Below are positions 29,178 through 38,523 of a stretch of 64,000 nucleotides of DNA, one piece after another; position 1 is the first letter of the stretch; each line of letters starts with the position of its first letter. The notes under the pieces are model-generated. The model did not search any database. It was given only the letters and a program-made list of their open reading frames with translations, and was not told where the DNA came from. The stretch is from contig JAIXYQ010000006.1 in assembly GCA_027490145.1 (NCBI GenBank), forward strand, positions 186,001-250,000. The letters run 5' to 3'. Source of the DNA: Planctomycetaceae bacterium (lineage in GTDB: Bacteria; Planctomycetota; Phycisphaerae; Phycisphaerales; SM1A02). A program made the translations under genes and the position numbers.

Positions 29178-30017
29178 GTGGATCAAGCCGTCTCGACGCT
29201 GCCGGTGCTAACGAGCATCGTGGACCAGCCAGGCCTCGCCGTGAAGATCGCGCTGCTGGGCCTTGCCGGCGGCCTCGGCGGCGGCCTCTTCGGCATCGGT
29301 GGCGGGCTCGTGATCATCCCTGGACTCACGATGCTCTCGAGTGCATCGATCAAGACCTTCCAGGTGGCGGCACTGCCAGTGGGCGTGAGCGTTGCAGGCA
29401 GCAGCGTCGTCAAGCACCTACGGACCAAGACCGTCCAGTGGCCCTGGGTGCGCTGGGCCCTGCCCGCGGCGCTCGTCGGTTCGTGGATCGGCTCGATCCT
29501 CGCCGGGCGCCTTGATGCGCGCGTGCTCGAGATCCTGTTCGGCTGCTTCCTGGCCGCCACGGCCCTCCGCGAGTCGTGGGTGCTCTGGCGCGGCAAGGAA
29601 CCAGACGCTGGCGCGCCGATCCGCACCGCGGCACCGATCCCGGTGCTGGCGCTTTCCCTCGGCACGCTCATGGGCGTGCTGTCGGCACTGCTGGGCATCG
29701 GTGGCGGCATCCTCGCCGTACCGTGGCTGCGCATGCTGGGCGGACTGCCGATGCGGTCGACGATCGCGACCAGCTCCACGCTGGTCCTGCTGACGAGCAT
29801 CTTCGCAACGCTCACGCGCGTGGTGCCCATCCTGCGGACTGAGGGCACGACGGGGCTGCGGGACGAAGCCCTGCTGGCAGCGTGCCTCCTGCCTGGCGCG
29901 GTGACCGGTGGCTACGTCGGCGCTGCCCTCGTGCACCGCCTGCCCGTCCGCAAGCTCGCCGCAGGCTTCATCATCGTGCTCGTCGTGCTCGCGTCGCGCA
30001 TGTTCGTGGGCCGATGA
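29178..30017 (+). CDS. TauE/SafE-family membrane exporter (TSUP)
   Basis: This 279-residue polytopic membrane protein carries two related halves, each with a glycine-rich helix: 'GLAGGLGGGLFGIGGGLVIIPGL' near the N-terminus and 'MGVLSALLGIGGGILAVPWLRML' in the middle. That duplicated pattern is the TauE/SafE (DUF81) signature. Members move sulfite, sulfoacetate or other organosulfur anions across the inner membrane; no sulfur gene neighbours it, so the substrate is unknown. The GTG start is chosen on the leaderless -10 spacing; an ATG 48 bases earlier is the alternative. A VTT-domain gene follows after 13 bases. Confidence 0.82.
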   Translation: MDQAVSTLPVLTSIVDQPGLAVKIALLGLAGGLGGGLFGIGGGLVIIPGLTMLSSASIKTFQVAALPVGVSVAGSSVVKHLRTKTVQWPWVRWALPAALVGSWIGSILAGRLDARVLEILFGCFLAATALRESWVLWRGKEPDAGAPIRTAAPIPVLALSLGTLMGVLSALLGIGGGILAVPWLRMLGGLPMRSTIATSSTLVLLTSIFATLTRVVPILRTEGTTGLRDEALLAACLLPGAVTGGYVGAALVHRLPVRKLAAGFIIVLVVLASRMFVGR

Positions 30018-30030
30018 ACCTCTCGACGCC

Positions 30031-30816
30031 ATGACCGATCCCACCTCAACGCCAGATCCCTCGCCCGCGCAACCTGCGTCGGCGCCAAGCCCCGTGCTCG
30101 ACGCATCGACCACGCGCCGCAATGCTGCCTTTGCGCTGGCCATCGTCTGGGTAACGGTGCCGCCGCTGATCGGCTTCAAGCTGCTGGCGAACATCGGCGC
30201 CGTCGGCGAGTGGCTCAAGGAGGATCCCTCGCGAGGGATTCCGGCGTACATCCTGCTCTTCGCTCTCTCGAGCGGGCTCGGGATCCTGCCGACCTACGCG
30301 CAGGCGATCCTCGGGGGCTGGGTGTTCGGGCTTGCGCTCGGTGCACCCGCTGCGATCGCAGGCTGCGTCGGCGGCGCGCTGCTGGGCTGGGCGTTCTCCC
30401 GGCTCGTGAGCGGTCGAGGCATCGAGGCCTGGCTCGACGCGAAGCCCAAGGCCCGCGCGATCCGCTCCGCACTCGTCGGTGCGCACCAGGTCCGGCTGAT
30501 GTGGCTCGTGGCGCTCCTTCGCCTGCCGCCGAACTCGCCGTTCGCCATCGCCAACCTCGCCATGGCGAGCACCGGTGTCCGGCTGCTGCCGTTCATGGCG
30601 GGCACCGCCATCGGGATGACGCCTCGGACGATCGCGGCCGCGGGCATCGCAGCGGCCGGCGCCGCCACCGGCGCCAGCGACATCCAGGCCCTGATCCGCG
30701 ACCAGGGTTGGCTGTGGTTCGGCATTGGCATTGTGGCGCTCGTCGCGGCCTTCAGCGTGATCAGCCACGTGGCGAAGCGCGCGCTCAAGCAGGCCGGGCT
30801 CGATACGGGGCTCTAG
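30031..30816 (+). CDS. VTT-domain (TVP38/TMEM64, DedA-like) membrane protein
   Basis: The 261-residue protein has about five to six membrane segments. The VTT core contains 'GLGILPTYAQAILGGWVFGLALGAPAAIAGCVGGALLGW' and 'LMWLVALLRLPPNSPFAIANLAMASTGVRLLPFMAGTAIGMTPRTI', which match the conserved 'R(L/I)…P..P…N…G' block of the SNARE-associated/DedA group. Several of these proteins translocate or scramble lipids (for example undecaprenyl phosphate), but this subgroup is uncharacterised. It lies 13 bases after the TSUP gene and is probably co-transcribed. Confidence 0.8.
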   Translation: MTDPTSTPDPSPAQPASAPSPVLDASTTRRNAAFALAIVWVTVPPLIGFKLLANIGAVGEWLKEDPSRGIPAYILLFALSSGLGILPTYAQAILGGWVFGLALGAPAAIAGCVGGALLGWAFSRLVSGRGIEAWLDAKPKARAIRSALVGAHQVRLMWLVALLRLPPNSPFAIANLAMASTGVRLLPFMAGTAIGMTPRTIAAAGIAAAGAATGASDIQALIRDQGWLWFGIGIVALVAAFSVISHVAKRALKQAGLDTGL

Positions 30817-30886
30817 CGCGCCCCACGAAGTGGCTGCCGATCGACGCGCCGCCCTGGAAGGGCCCGCAGGGTCGCGGCCGCGGGCA

Positions 30887-31456
30887 TCAGGGCGACTGCA
30901 GTGAACCGCCCGCAGGGACCTGCCCAGCCCGGTCAGGCCGCCTCGACGGAACCCCCGGAGTCGCTGGTGCCGCTCGCTGCACCGGATCGTTCAATCGTGC
31001 ATCGATGGCATCGAGCATCGCATCGGCGAAGATCCAGAACTGCGCGGGTGGGCGACTGCTGCGCGATTCGATGCGGACCTCGGGATCGCGGCGCACCTCG
31101 CCGGTCTCGGGGTCACCATCGGGTGCAGCCGCCAGCACACGGAGCGTCATCGACCAGGTCTGGCGCTGGTACTCCGGCTTCGCCCCTTCCTGCTCCAGGA
31201 CGCGCTCGATCACGCGCATGAGTTCGACGCGTCGATCGCCGCGGCTGACCCACGCGTTGTTCTCGATGGTGTGCCACTGGTCGACCGAGGGGTCCTCGGC
31301 CACCGCCACCGTGCACTCCCACAACCGATCCACGCTGGCCCCGGGGTAGGGCCGGGATGCACTGCCGAGCGCGCACCCGGTCGACGGCAGGACCATCGCC
31401 ATCACGGCCACGACCCGTGCGACCAGGCGCAGCACGTCACTCGGCGAATTCGGCAT
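30887..31456 (-). CDS. Putative lipoprotein of unknown function
   Basis: The 189-residue protein has a signal peptide ending in a lipobox (VLPSTGCA), so it should be lipidated at that cysteine. The mature part is 'YPGASVDRLWECTVAVAEDP…' with alternating strands and a C-terminal low-complexity tail. I do not recognise a family. The start is uncertain. The ATG at 31456 overlaps the end of yebC by 20 bases and has GAAGG upstream. A GTG at 31435, just after the yebC stop, would give a shorter signal peptide. It is the last gene of the nusA operon strand. Confidence 0.62.
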   Translation of the reverse strand: MPNSPSDVLRLVARVVAVMAMVLPSTGCALGSASRPYPGASVDRLWECTVAVAEDPSVDQWHTIENNAWVSRGDRRVELMRVIERVLEQEGAKPEYQRQTWSMTLRVLAAAPDGDPETGEVRRDPEVRIESRSSRPPAQFWIFADAMLDAIDARLNDPVQRAAPATPGVPSRRPDRAGQVPAGGSLQSP

Positions 31457-32162
31457 TGGTGAAGACCTTCTGCACGTCGTCGTGCTCCTCCAGCGCATCG
31501 ATCAGCTTCTGCACCGCAGCGCCGGATGCCGGATCGACCTGCACCATCATGCCGGGGATCCACGCGATCTCGGCCGACTCGAGCGCGATCGAGGCCGATT
31601 CGAGGGATTCCTTGACCTTCGAGAGATCGGCGGGCGCCGTCAGCACCTGCCATGCCCCACCGAGGTCGCGGATGTCCTGCGCACCGGCTTCGAGCGCGAC
31701 CTCCATGAGCCGTTCCTCGCTGGCCTTCTCGCCATCCACGATGATCGAGCCCTGTTGCGCGAAGGAGTAGCTCACGCTGCCCGGCACGCCGAGGTTGCCG
31801 CCGTTCTTGTCGAAGATCGTGCGGATCTCGGGTGCCGTGCGGTTCACGTTGCACACGAGGCACTCGGCGATGACGGCCACGCCGCCGGTGGCATAGCCCT
31901 CGTAGCGGACGGCCTCGTACGACTCCGAGTCCAGTTCGCCGGTCCCCTTCTTCACGGCCTTCTCGATCGTGTCGCGGGGCATGTTCACGGCCTTGGCCTC
32001 GTCGATGGCCAGACGGAGGCCGGCGTTGAAACGAGGATCACCACCACCTGACTTGGCCGCCATGATGATGGCACGGCTGGCCTTGGACCAGAGTTTGCCG
32101 CGCTTGGCATCGACGGCGGCCTTGCGGTGCTTGATGTTCTTCCAGGCGCTGTGACCAGCCAT
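31437..32162 (-). CDS. yebC: YebC/PmpR-family protein
   Basis: This 241-residue YebC/TACO1-type protein has the exact family opening 'AGHSAWKNIKHRKAAVDAKRGKLW'. It also has 'GGDPRFNAGLRLAIDEAKAVNMP', 'YEGYATGGVAVIAECLVCNVNRT' and 'FDKNGGNLGVPGSVSYSF'. Members act as DNA-binding regulators or as ribosome-associated factors that relieve stalling at proline runs. The second role would suit a gene sitting with nusA, infB and rbfA, since the IF-2 and TonB-like proteins here are rich in proline. That link is inference. The gap to the upstream Nth-like gene is 83 bases. Confidence 0.94.
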   Translation of the reverse strand: MAGHSAWKNIKHRKAAVDAKRGKLWSKASRAIIMAAKSGGGDPRFNAGLRLAIDEAKAVNMPRDTIEKAVKKGTGELDSESYEAVRYEGYATGGVAVIAECLVCNVNRTAPEIRTIFDKNGGNLGVPGSVSYSFAQQGSIIVDGEKASEERLMEVALEAGAQDIRDLGGAWQVLTAPADLSKVKESLESASIALESAEIAWIPGMMVQVDPASGAAVQKLIDALEEHDDVQKVFTNAEFAE

Positions 32163-32245
32163 GGCGCTCGTGCTCCGTGCTGTGGATCCCGGGGTGGATC
32201 CGGCGTGCTCTCAGGCGCCCCGCTGCACCGCAGGGCGATCGGGAA

Positions 32246-33010
32246 TCATCGGCCCTTGGTTCGGGCGGCGACCTTGGTGCGGGTCGCGCCCGACCCGCTC
32301 TTGGCGGGCTTGGCCGACTTCGCGGCCTTCTCGGGCTTGGCGGACTTCTCCGGCTTGACGGCCTTCGGGGCGGCCTTCGGGCCAGCGGCGTGCCGCTTGT
32401 CGGCTGCGGCCTGCAGCGCGAAGTACGACTCGAGCCCGTGGCCCGCGCGGATGTTGCGCTCAAGGACGCCGGCCGCATCGGAGAGCGAGACGGTCGGGCT
32501 GAGCGCGCCCTCGTCGATGAGCAGTTCGTACGTCGTCTGGTCCACCGGGATGGCGTGCACGCCGTAGCGCAGGAGCCCCACGCGGTTGGACACGAACGCG
32601 ATCATGCCGTCGAGGTTGTCGAGGTACTGGCGGATGTGCTGCTTGGGATGCCCCTCGAGGTGCGCCAGGCTGACCGCGTGCCGGTTGCGGAAGATGTCGT
32701 AGAGCACGCGGCGCATGGCCTTGCACCGCTCCTCCGCGCGGGGGTAGCGCACGCCGATGATCTGGACCATCTCCTCGACGAGGCTGACCCGGAACTCGTT
32801 GAAATCCACGGTCGCCGAGCGGATCTTCTGCATGGCGGCCTCAGCCATGTGGCTGGGGGCGTCGTACATGAGGAAGCTGGAAATGAGGAGCGCCACCGGG
32901 TCGACCGCATTGGGGTCGGCCGTGTGCTGGGGCTGCTCATGGCGCTTGATGAGCGCGCTGAACTTGGTCGGGTGGAACTGGGTCTTCTTGGCGGTCATGG
33001 TGGTGGTCAC
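32246..33010 (-). CDS. Degenerate HhH-GPD (endonuclease III-like) protein with Lys/Ala tail
   Basis: The 254-residue protein resembles endonuclease III in its core. 'DPVALLISSFLMYDAP' matches the first helices, the 'HIRQYLDNLDGMIAFVSNRVGLLRYG' stretch occupies the place of the helix-hairpin-helix, and 'AIPVDQTTYELLIDEGALS' matches the 'VDTHVxRL' helix with its catalytic-position Asp. The GVGRKTA loop lysine is missing and there is no Fe-S cysteine cluster. The C-terminal ~50 residues are Lys/Ala/Pro repeats, like a histone-type DNA-binding tail. The GTG at 33010 overlaps the rbfA stop (GTGA); the ATG at 32998 is the alternative. A DNA-binding role is inferred. Confidence 0.55.
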   Translation of the reverse strand: MTTTMTAKKTQFHPTKFSALIKRHEQPQHTADPNAVDPVALLISSFLMYDAPSHMAEAAMQKIRSATVDFNEFRVSLVEEMVQIIGVRYPRAEERCKAMRRVLYDIFRNRHAVSLAHLEGHPKQHIRQYLDNLDGMIAFVSNRVGLLRYGVHAIPVDQTTYELLIDEGALSPTVSLSDAAGVLERNIRAGHGLESYFALQAAADKRHAAGPKAAPKAVKPEKSAKPEKAAKSAKPAKSGSGATRTKVAARTKGR

Positions 33011-33552
33011 GTGTGGTCGGTCTGGTCAGTGGACTGGCTGGTGGAGGCATCGGGCCCGTCATCGGATCCATCTTCAATGGATCCATCGTCATCGGATTCA
33101 TGGACGCCCTCGCCGCCCAGATCCGGCCCCGGCTCGATGCCCTCCCGGCGCAAGCCCTCGGCAATCGCCTGCTCCACGGTCATCTGGCGATGGCCGCTCT
33201 CATCCAGGATGAAGTCCAGCCGAGGCACATGGCGCAACGCGCTCTCGTCGCGCACGACGTGCCGAAGGTGGGCTGCCGCGCTGCGCAACGCGCTCACGGC
33301 AAGCCGGCCACGGTCGGCCGGCGACACGCTCACCCGCACGAGGGCGCGCTGTTCATCGGGCGAGACCTCGACCGAGACGATCGAGACCAGGCCCTGGAAC
33401 CGCGGATCAGCGAGCCCCTCGGACAGGCGCTGCTGCAACGCCCGGCGGATCACGCTCGCCCACTGCAGCAGGCGGATCGGCGTCTCCTCCCTGCCGGTGG
33501 AGCCGCCGGGGATGCCGGGCAGCGACGTGGTGGGTCGGCGGCGCTCAGTCAT
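33007..33552 (-). CDS. rbfA: Ribosome-binding factor A
   Basis: The 181-residue protein matures the 16S rRNA 5' end on the 30S subunit. The RbfA fold runs from ~25 to 135: 'RLLQWASVIRRALQQRLSEGLADPRFQGLVSIVSVEVSPDEQRALVRVSV', then 'LRHVVRDESALRHVPRLDFILDES'. Here the domain is flanked by a 25-residue basic N-terminal extension and an acidic Asp/Ser-rich C-terminal tail (ESDDDGSIEDGSDDG). The start overlaps the infB stop by eight bases and its stop overlaps the next gene by four, so translation is coupled through this part of the operon. Confidence 0.9.
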   Translation of the reverse strand: MTERRRPTTSLPGIPGGSTGREETPIRLLQWASVIRRALQQRLSEGLADPRFQGLVSIVSVEVSPDEQRALVRVSVSPADRGRLAVSALRSAAAHLRHVVRDESALRHVPRLDFILDESGHRQMTVEQAIAEGLRREGIEPGPDLGGEGVHESDDDGSIEDGSDDGPDASTSQSTDQTDHT

Positions 33553-36500
33553 CGCTGCCTTCGCGCACGACGACCGACTTGTAGCACTCGAGCACGTCGC
33601 CGACCTGGATGTCGTCGTAACCGACGATCTTCATGCCGCACTCGTTGCCCGAACGGACCTCCTTGGCGTCGTCCTTGAACCGCTTGAGCTGCTCGAGCCG
33701 GCGATCCTTCTCGATGACGATGCCGCCGCGCGTGACGCGGATCTGCGCGTTGCGTTCGACCGTGCCGTCGGTGACGTAGCAGCCCGCGATCGCGCCGACC
33801 TTGGAGATGCGGAACACCTGGCGCACCTCGGCGTGGCCGAGCACGTCGATGCGCACGGTCGGCTCGAGCATGCCCTTGAGGGCCTTCTCGATGTCCTCGC
33901 TGATGTGGTAGATGACGTCGTAGAGGCGGACGTCGATCTTCCTGGACTCGGCGAGCGCACGGGCCTTGGCGTTGGTGGTGACGTTAAAGCCGACCACGAT
34001 GGCGCCGGTCGTCTCGGCCAGCAGCATGTCGCTCTCGTTGATGCCGCCCACGGCGCAGTGCTTGACCACGACCTTGAGGTCGCCCACGCTGATCTTGGGC
34101 AGCATGGCCTTGAGGGTCTCGACGCTGCCCTGCACGTCGGCCTTGACGACGAGCGAGAGTTCCTTGGCCTTGTCCTTGCCGATGTGCTCGAGGATGTTGT
34201 CGAGGGTGACCTTGGGTGCGGCGAGCTCGCGCAGGCGCTCGGCCTGGCGACGCTCGTTCGCGGCCTGCTCGGCCTCCTTGAGCGAATCGACGACGAAGAA
34301 CTTGTCGCCGGCATCGGGGAGCTCGTCGAGCCCGCTGACCGCGCACGGCGTTCCGGGGATCGCCTCGGTCACGCGCTGGCCGCGGTCGTTGACGATGTCG
34401 CGGATGCGCCCCGAGGCACGGCCGATGACGATCGAATCACCCTTCTTGAGCACGCCTTCCTGGACGAGAACGCGCGCCACGGGGCCGCGGCCCTCTTCCA
34501 TCTGCGCCTCGAGCACGGCGCCCTGCGCATTGCCGGCCCAGTCGGCCTCGATGCCCTTCATGTCGGCCACGAGCGCCAGCATGTCGAGCAGGTCCTGGAT
34601 GCCGATGTCCTTGAGCGCGCTGGTCTTCACGACTTCGACGTCGCCGCCCCAGGGCACGGTGTTCAGCCCATGCTCGGCGAGCTGGCCGTAGATGCGCTGG
34701 AAGGTCTTCTCGCTGGCTTCGGGCTTGTCGACCTTGTTGAGGGCCACGACGATCGGCACGCCCGCCGCCTTGGCGTGGTTGATGCTCTCGATCGTCTGCG
34801 GCATGACGCCGTCGACGGCATCGACTACCAGCACCACAATGTCCGTGATGCGGGCACCGCGCGAACGCATGGCGGTGAACGCCTCGTGACCCGGGGTGTC
34901 GATGAAGGTCAGCGTTCGATCGCTATCGCCGGCCCTGACCGGCACCATGAAGGCGCTGGTGGCCTGCGTGATGCCGCCGGCCTCGCCGGACGCCACGTTG
35001 GCCTTGCGGATGCGGTCGAGCAGGCTCGTCTTGCCGTGGTCGACGTGGCCGAGGATGGTGATGACCGGCGAACGCGGGCGGGGATCCTTGCGTTCGCGCT
35101 GTGCGAACTGGCTCGCGATGGCATCCTCGGCGGTCTGCTCGCTGGCGACCTCGAGCACGATGTCGAACTCCAGCATGATCTCCTCGGCGCGCGAGGTCTC
35201 GATCACGCTGTTGATCGTGGCCATGGTGCCCGAGAGCAGGAGCTTCTTGAGGATGTCGGTCGCCTTGACGCCGGTGGCGGCGCTCAGCTCCTTGATCACG
35301 ATCGGTTCGGCGATCTTCACCGGGCCACTGCTCTTGGCCGGCTGCATGCGGCCACCCGGCCCCATGCGGCCACCGGGGCCACCGCGACCGGGCGTGGCCT
35401 TGTGGCTCTTGAAGAAGCCGCCGGCCCGGGTCAGGCGACCCTCGCGGTCGATCAGGTCCTGCGCACGCCAGGGCTCGAACGGCGCGTCGCCACCGGCCTT
35501 GGCGCTGCGGCCAGCACCGTCGGCACGACCGCCGGCTCGCTTGTCGTTGGGACCGGGGCGCCGATCGTCGCGGCCGCGTGCCGGGCCGCCGGGACCTGCA
35601 GGGCCACCGGGGCGCACGCCCGCTCCACCGAAACCACCACCGGGTCGCGTGCCGAATCGGCCGGGGCCACCTGCGCCGGGGCCACCCATGCCGGGACCCG
35701 TCCGCGGGCGCGGCGCAGCGATGCGGTCAGGCTCTTCGACGCGAACGACGCGCGGGCCGCTGAGCGCGGTCTTGGTCGGCTGCGAGAGCATCTGGCCAGC
35801 GGGCTTGACGACGTCCGGACGACGCGGAACGTTCGGCACCGGACGCGGACCGGTGTCGCTCGGGCGCCAGGTGGAGCGCGCCGGCGCTGGCGGCGTGGTG
35901 CCCGCTGGACCCGACGGGCCCGCAGTACCGGCCGAGCCTGGGCCAGCGGTTGGCGGCGTGCCACCGGTGGTTCCCGGTGCGGCCGCCGGCGTGCGGGGCG
36001 CAACGCCACTGGCACCGGTTCGGACCACACCGGACGTCAGGCTGGATGGACGCCCAGCGGCCGACGTGCTCGTGGAAGGACTCGAAGGCACGCCGGAAGG
36101 CACGGCGGGACGCGCGCTGGAACTCGCAGGCGCGGCAGAAGGAGCGACGGATGAGGCACCAGCCGAAGCGCTGGACGGTGCGGGCGCGGCCGGCGCGCTC
36201 GCAGCTGCCGAAGCTGCCGGAGCCACGGCAACGCTCTTGGGCGCCGCTGCCACGGCGCTGGGGGCAGCCGCTGCAGCGGCAGGCGCCGATGCAGCAGAAC
36301 CGGCTGACGATGCCGTGGCGGCCTGCGCCGCAGGCCGGGCCGTGGACTCGACCGCAGCGGGCTTGGGTTCGACGGGTTCCGGCGGCGTGGTCACCGCGTC
36401 CTCGCCGACATCGTCCTCGCCCTTCTTCTTCTTCGACGACTTCGCCGTCGTCGCCCGCTTCTTGGCCTCAACGACGTCGACCCTCTCTGCCGTCTCGACG

Positions 36501-36691
36501 GCCGTGCCGCCGGCGGCACCGGAGAACCACTCACGAATGGTCAGCGACAAGCCGACGGAGACCGTCGAGGCAGCGCTCGAGACGCCCTCGATCTGCTCGC
36601 GCTGGCACTTCTCGACGACGTCCTTGCTGGTGACGCCAAGTTCCTTGGCGAGTTGGCTGATCCTGATCTTGCTGCCCTTGGGAGTGCTCAA
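33545..36691 (-). CDS. infB: Translation initiation factor IF-2
   Basis: The 1048-residue protein brings fMet-tRNA to the 30S subunit. It has an IF2_N motif at the start ([23 protein letters not shown]), then a very long Pro/Ala/Gly-rich linker (~70-430) with basic RGG-like stretches. A second IF2_N-like segment follows, then the G domain beginning at Gly548: '[17 protein letters not shown]', '[15 protein letters not shown]' and '[10 protein letters not shown]'. The C-terminal domains end with '[12 protein letters not shown]'. The start is a TTG, the only start codon directly before the conserved N-terminus. It lies 82 bases after nusA in the same operon. Confidence 0.95.
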   Translation of the reverse strand: MSTPKGSKIRISQLAKELGVTSKDVVEKCQREQIEGVSSAASTVSVGLSLTIREWFSGAAGGTAVETAERVDVVEAKKRATTAKSSKKKKGEDDVGEDAVTTPPEPVEPKPAAVESTARPAAQAATASSAGSAASAPAAAAAAPSAVAAAPKSVAVAPAASAAASAPAAPAPSSASAGASSVAPSAAPASSSARPAVPSGVPSSPSTSTSAAGRPSSLTSGVVRTGASGVAPRTPAAAPGTTGGTPPTAGPGSAGTAGPSGPAGTTPPAPARSTWRPSDTGPRPVPNVPRRPDVVKPAGQMLSQPTKTALSGPRVVRVEEPDRIAAPRPRTGPGMGGPGAGGPGRFGTRPGGGFGGAGVRPGGPAGPGGPARGRDDRRPGPNDKRAGGRADGAGRSAKAGGDAPFEPWRAQDLIDREGRLTRAGGFFKSHKATPGRGGPGGRMGPGGRMQPAKSSGPVKIAEPIVIKELSAATGVKATDILKKLLLSGTMATINSVIETSRAEEIMLEFDIVLEVASEQTAEDAIASQFAQRERKDPRPRSPVITILGHVDHGKTSLLDRIRKANVASGEAGGITQATSAFMVPVRAGDSDRTLTFIDTPGHEAFTAMRSRGARITDIVVLVVDAVDGVMPQTIESINHAKAAGVPIVVALNKVDKPEASEKTFQRIYGQLAEHGLNTVPWGGDVEVVKTSALKDIGIQDLLDMLALVADMKGIEADWAGNAQGAVLEAQMEEGRGPVARVLVQEGVLKKGDSIVIGRASGRIRDIVNDRGQRVTEAIPGTPCAVSGLDELPDAGDKFFVVDSLKEAEQAANERRQAERLRELAAPKVTLDNILEHIGKDKAKELSLVVKADVQGSVETLKAMLPKISVGDLKVVVKHCAVGGINESDMLLAETTGAIVVGFNVTTNAKARALAESRKIDVRLYDVIYHISEDIEKALKGMLEPTVRIDVLGHAEVRQVFRISKVGAIAGCYVTDGTVERNAQIRVTRGGIVIEKDRRLEQLKRFKDDAKEVRSGNECGMKIVGYDDIQVGDVLECYKSVVVREGSDD

Positions 36692-36773
36692 TCGGTGCTC
36701 TTTCTGTGGTGGTTCCGGTCAGTCGCTGCTGGTCTGGATGATGCTGGTCGGTCGTGAAGGATGGATGAAGCGC

Positions 36774-38087
36774 TCAGCGCCCGAGGATGTCGTCGGCCGC
36801 GGCCTCGCTGGCGGCATCGGGAGCGGCGGGCTGGCCGCCACCGAGGATGCCGTCGACCACGTCGCCGCCTTCGGCAGCCATGCGCTCGGCCTCGGCCTGC
36901 TTGGCGGCTTCCTGCTCGGCCGCGACGACCTTGGCACGCTCGGTGCAGGCGTCGACGACCGCCACGGCGAGTTCGTCGCTCATGCCGGCTTCATTGACGA
37001 GGATCGCCTCGCCGACCTCCTCGACGTCGAACACGCTGATGAGGCCCAGGACACCCATACGGTCGAGCATCTCGTCCGTGACGCCCTCGACGCCGCGCAC
37101 GGTCTCCTCGAGGATCTCGAGGCCGCGCTGGAACTCAGGCGGCGTGAGGATGTCGACGTCCCAGCCGGTCAGGCGCGCCGCAAGGCGCACGTTCTGGCCG
37201 CGGCGGCCGATGGCCAGCGACAGCTGATCGTCGCGCACGATGATCGTGGCGCGGCCGAGTTCGAAGCACAGGCTGACTTCCTCGACCTCGGCGGGCTTGA
37301 GGGCGTTGGAGATGAGGATCTGACTGCTCTCGTTCCAACGGACGATGTCGATCTTCTCGCCACCGAGTTCATCGACGATGTTGCGGATGCGGCTGCCGCG
37401 CACGCCGACGCACGCGCCGACCGCGTCGACCTTGCTGTCGATGCTGGCGACCGCGAGCTTCGTACGGAAGCCCGGCTCGCGGCTCATGGCCTTGATCTCG
37501 ATGGTGCGCTCGGCGACCTCCGGGACTTCGGCCTCGAAGAGGCGGCGGATGAAGTCCTGGTGCGCGCGGCTCAGCACGATCTTGACCTGGTGACCGGCGT
37601 CGCGCACGTCGAGCAGCAGGCAGCGCACGCGGTCGCCGGGCTGGAACTGCTCGCCGGGGATCTGCTCGCTGCGCGGCATGAAGCCCTCGGCGCGGTCGAT
37701 CTGCACGATCAGCGCGTTGCCCTCGTAGCGCTGCGCGACGCCCGTGACGAGCTCGCCCTGACGCTTGCTGAACTGGTCGAGCAGGCTGCTGCGCTCGTCC
37801 TCGCGGAAGCGCTGGATCATGACCTGCTTGGCGGTCTGCGCGGGAATGCGGCCCAGGCGCGCCAGCGGGATGTTCTCGCGCTCGCCGGTGTCCAGATCAT
37901 TGCGCCAGAGCGTGATCGCGCCGGTGAGACGGTCCATCTCGCAGCCGAACTCCTCGGGATCGAGCGAGTTGAAGTGCTTGCGCGCCGCGCTGACCATGGC
38001 CTGCTCCAGGTCCTGGATGAGCAGGTCGCGATCGATGCTGCGTTCACGGGCGATGGATTCGAGGATGCGGAGCGTCTCTTGGTTCAT
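36774..38087 (-). CDS. nusA: Transcription termination/antitermination factor NusA
   Basis: The 437-residue NusA has the N-terminal RNAP-binding domain ([32 protein letters not shown]), S1 domain ('[36 protein letters not shown]'), KH1 ('[29 protein letters not shown]') and KH2 ('[25 protein letters not shown]'). A short Ala/Asp-rich tail ends it. It controls pausing and termination, and in other bacteria represses its own operon through the leader. No rimP lies upstream. Instead there is a ~360-base structured leader with a terminator-like hairpin. ATG 38087 is the only start that gives a family N-terminus. Confidence 0.95.
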   Translation of the reverse strand: MNQETLRILESIARERSIDRDLLIQDLEQAMVSAARKHFNSLDPEEFGCEMDRLTGAITLWRNDLDTGERENIPLARLGRIPAQTAKQVMIQRFREDERSSLLDQFSKRQGELVTGVAQRYEGNALIVQIDRAEGFMPRSEQIPGEQFQPGDRVRCLLLDVRDAGHQVKIVLSRAHQDFIRRLFEAEVPEVAERTIEIKAMSREPGFRTKLAVASIDSKVDAVGACVGVRGSRIRNIVDELGGEKIDIVRWNESSQILISNALKPAEVEEVSLCFELGRATIIVRDDQLSLAIGRRGQNVRLAARLTGWDVDILTPPEFQRGLEILEETVRGVEGVTDEMLDRMGVLGLISVFDVEEVGEAILVNEAGMSDELAVAVVDACTERAKVVAAEQEAAKQAEAERMAAEGGDVVDGILGGGQPAAPDAASEAAADDILGR

Positions 38088-38162
38088 GGTCTGGTCCTTG
38101 GCGTGCTCGGTTGCTGGATTGGTTGGTTGACGGAATGGAGGGTTGGCAGGTTGTCGCCGCGC

Positions 38163-38206
38163 AAAAACACATCGAGCCACGGCGGTTGCGGCAACCGCGT
38201 GGCTCG
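38163..38206 (-). terminator. Terminator-like hairpin in the nusA leader
   Basis: On the minus strand an inverted repeat of 8+7 bp with one bulged base (38199-38206 and 38192-38198 pairing with 38173-38180 and 38182-38188) closes a 3-base loop. It is followed by ATGTG and a TTTTT run (38167-38163). This lies 76 bases before the nusA ATG, so it can act as an attenuator for the operon or as the 3' end of a small RNA. The plus strand shows no T-run. Confidence 0.6.
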
Positions 38207-38449
38207 CTCCACGCACCACCCTTGATGGGGTGCCTTGGCGCTAGGCGCCCCCTGCCTTCCCGCAAGCGGGTAGCAAGGCGCGTCCGGCGCCGGCCGACCG
38301 AGGATTGACGCGCGAACGCGTCATCAGCGGTTGGCCGTCGAAGCGGATCCCGCCGGCAGGCGGGCAAGCAGGCTGTCGATGGATCGAAGCATGCGCCGTT
38401 TCAACGAAGGGGTGCGAGAGACGAGTCCCGCTCGGACGACCCGGCGGGA
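38163..38449 (-). ncRNA. Candidate structured leader RNA or small RNA upstream of nusA
   Basis: The 436-base gap 38088-38523 holds no convincing gene. On the minus strand a GC-TAGAAT box (38456-38461) predicts transcription from about 38449. The RNA would form consecutive hairpins: 38349-38364 (6 bp, 4-base loop), 38306-38323 (7 bp, TTCG loop), 38254-38279 (two-part 10 bp) and 38237-38249 (5 bp). The terminator-like hairpin at 38163-38206 follows. I compared it by eye with tmRNA, RNase P, SRP and 6S RNA and saw no signature. A NusA-responsive attenuator is the simplest idea; an independent sRNA of about 287 bases is the alternative. Confidence 0.45.
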
Positions 38450-38455
38450 GAGCGG

Positions 38456-38461
38456 ATTCTA
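38456..38461 (-). promoter_or_regulatory. -10-like TAGAAT for the nusA leader
   Basis: Minus-strand GC-TAGAAT differs from TATAAT at one position. TTCCCG lies 17 bases upstream as a poor -35. It would start the nusA-infB-rbfA operon transcript about 360 bases before nusA. Confidence 0.45.
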
Positions 38462-38511
38462 GCGATTTTCCCGCCGTTCGGGAAGGGGCAAACCGCGCGG
38501 GGTCTCAACCG

Positions 38512-38517
38512 TAGGAT
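38512..38517 (+). promoter_or_regulatory. -10-like TAGGAT with leaderless spacing to dsbD
   Basis: TAGGAT, six bases, then the dsbD ATG at 38524. It is divergent from the nusA leader promoter, whose hexamer lies only 51 bases away. Confidence 0.45.
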
Positions 38518-38523
38518 GAGCCC

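Noticed and set aside
32246..32420. Lys/Ala/Pro repeats in the Nth-like gene tail as a possible CRISPR or tandem repeat array
   Set aside because: The repeats are at the amino-acid level (AKPxK units) with imperfect DNA, lying inside an open frame; no spacers.
32177..36154. 1325-codon open frame on the plus strand across yebC, rbfA and infB
   Set aside because: It crosses four real minus-strand genes and has no coherent domain; infB and rbfA motifs lie on the other strand.
35340..36500. Repetitive Gly/Pro/Ala-coding DNA within infB as a mobile or repeat element
   Set aside because: Low-complexity linkers of this kind are usual between the N-terminal and G domains of IF-2; the frame is unbroken.
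38173..38206. Hairpin read as a plus-strand terminator
   Set aside because: The plus-strand sequence after the stem is GCTCCACGC with no T-run, and no plus-strand gene ends there; the T-run is on the minus strand.
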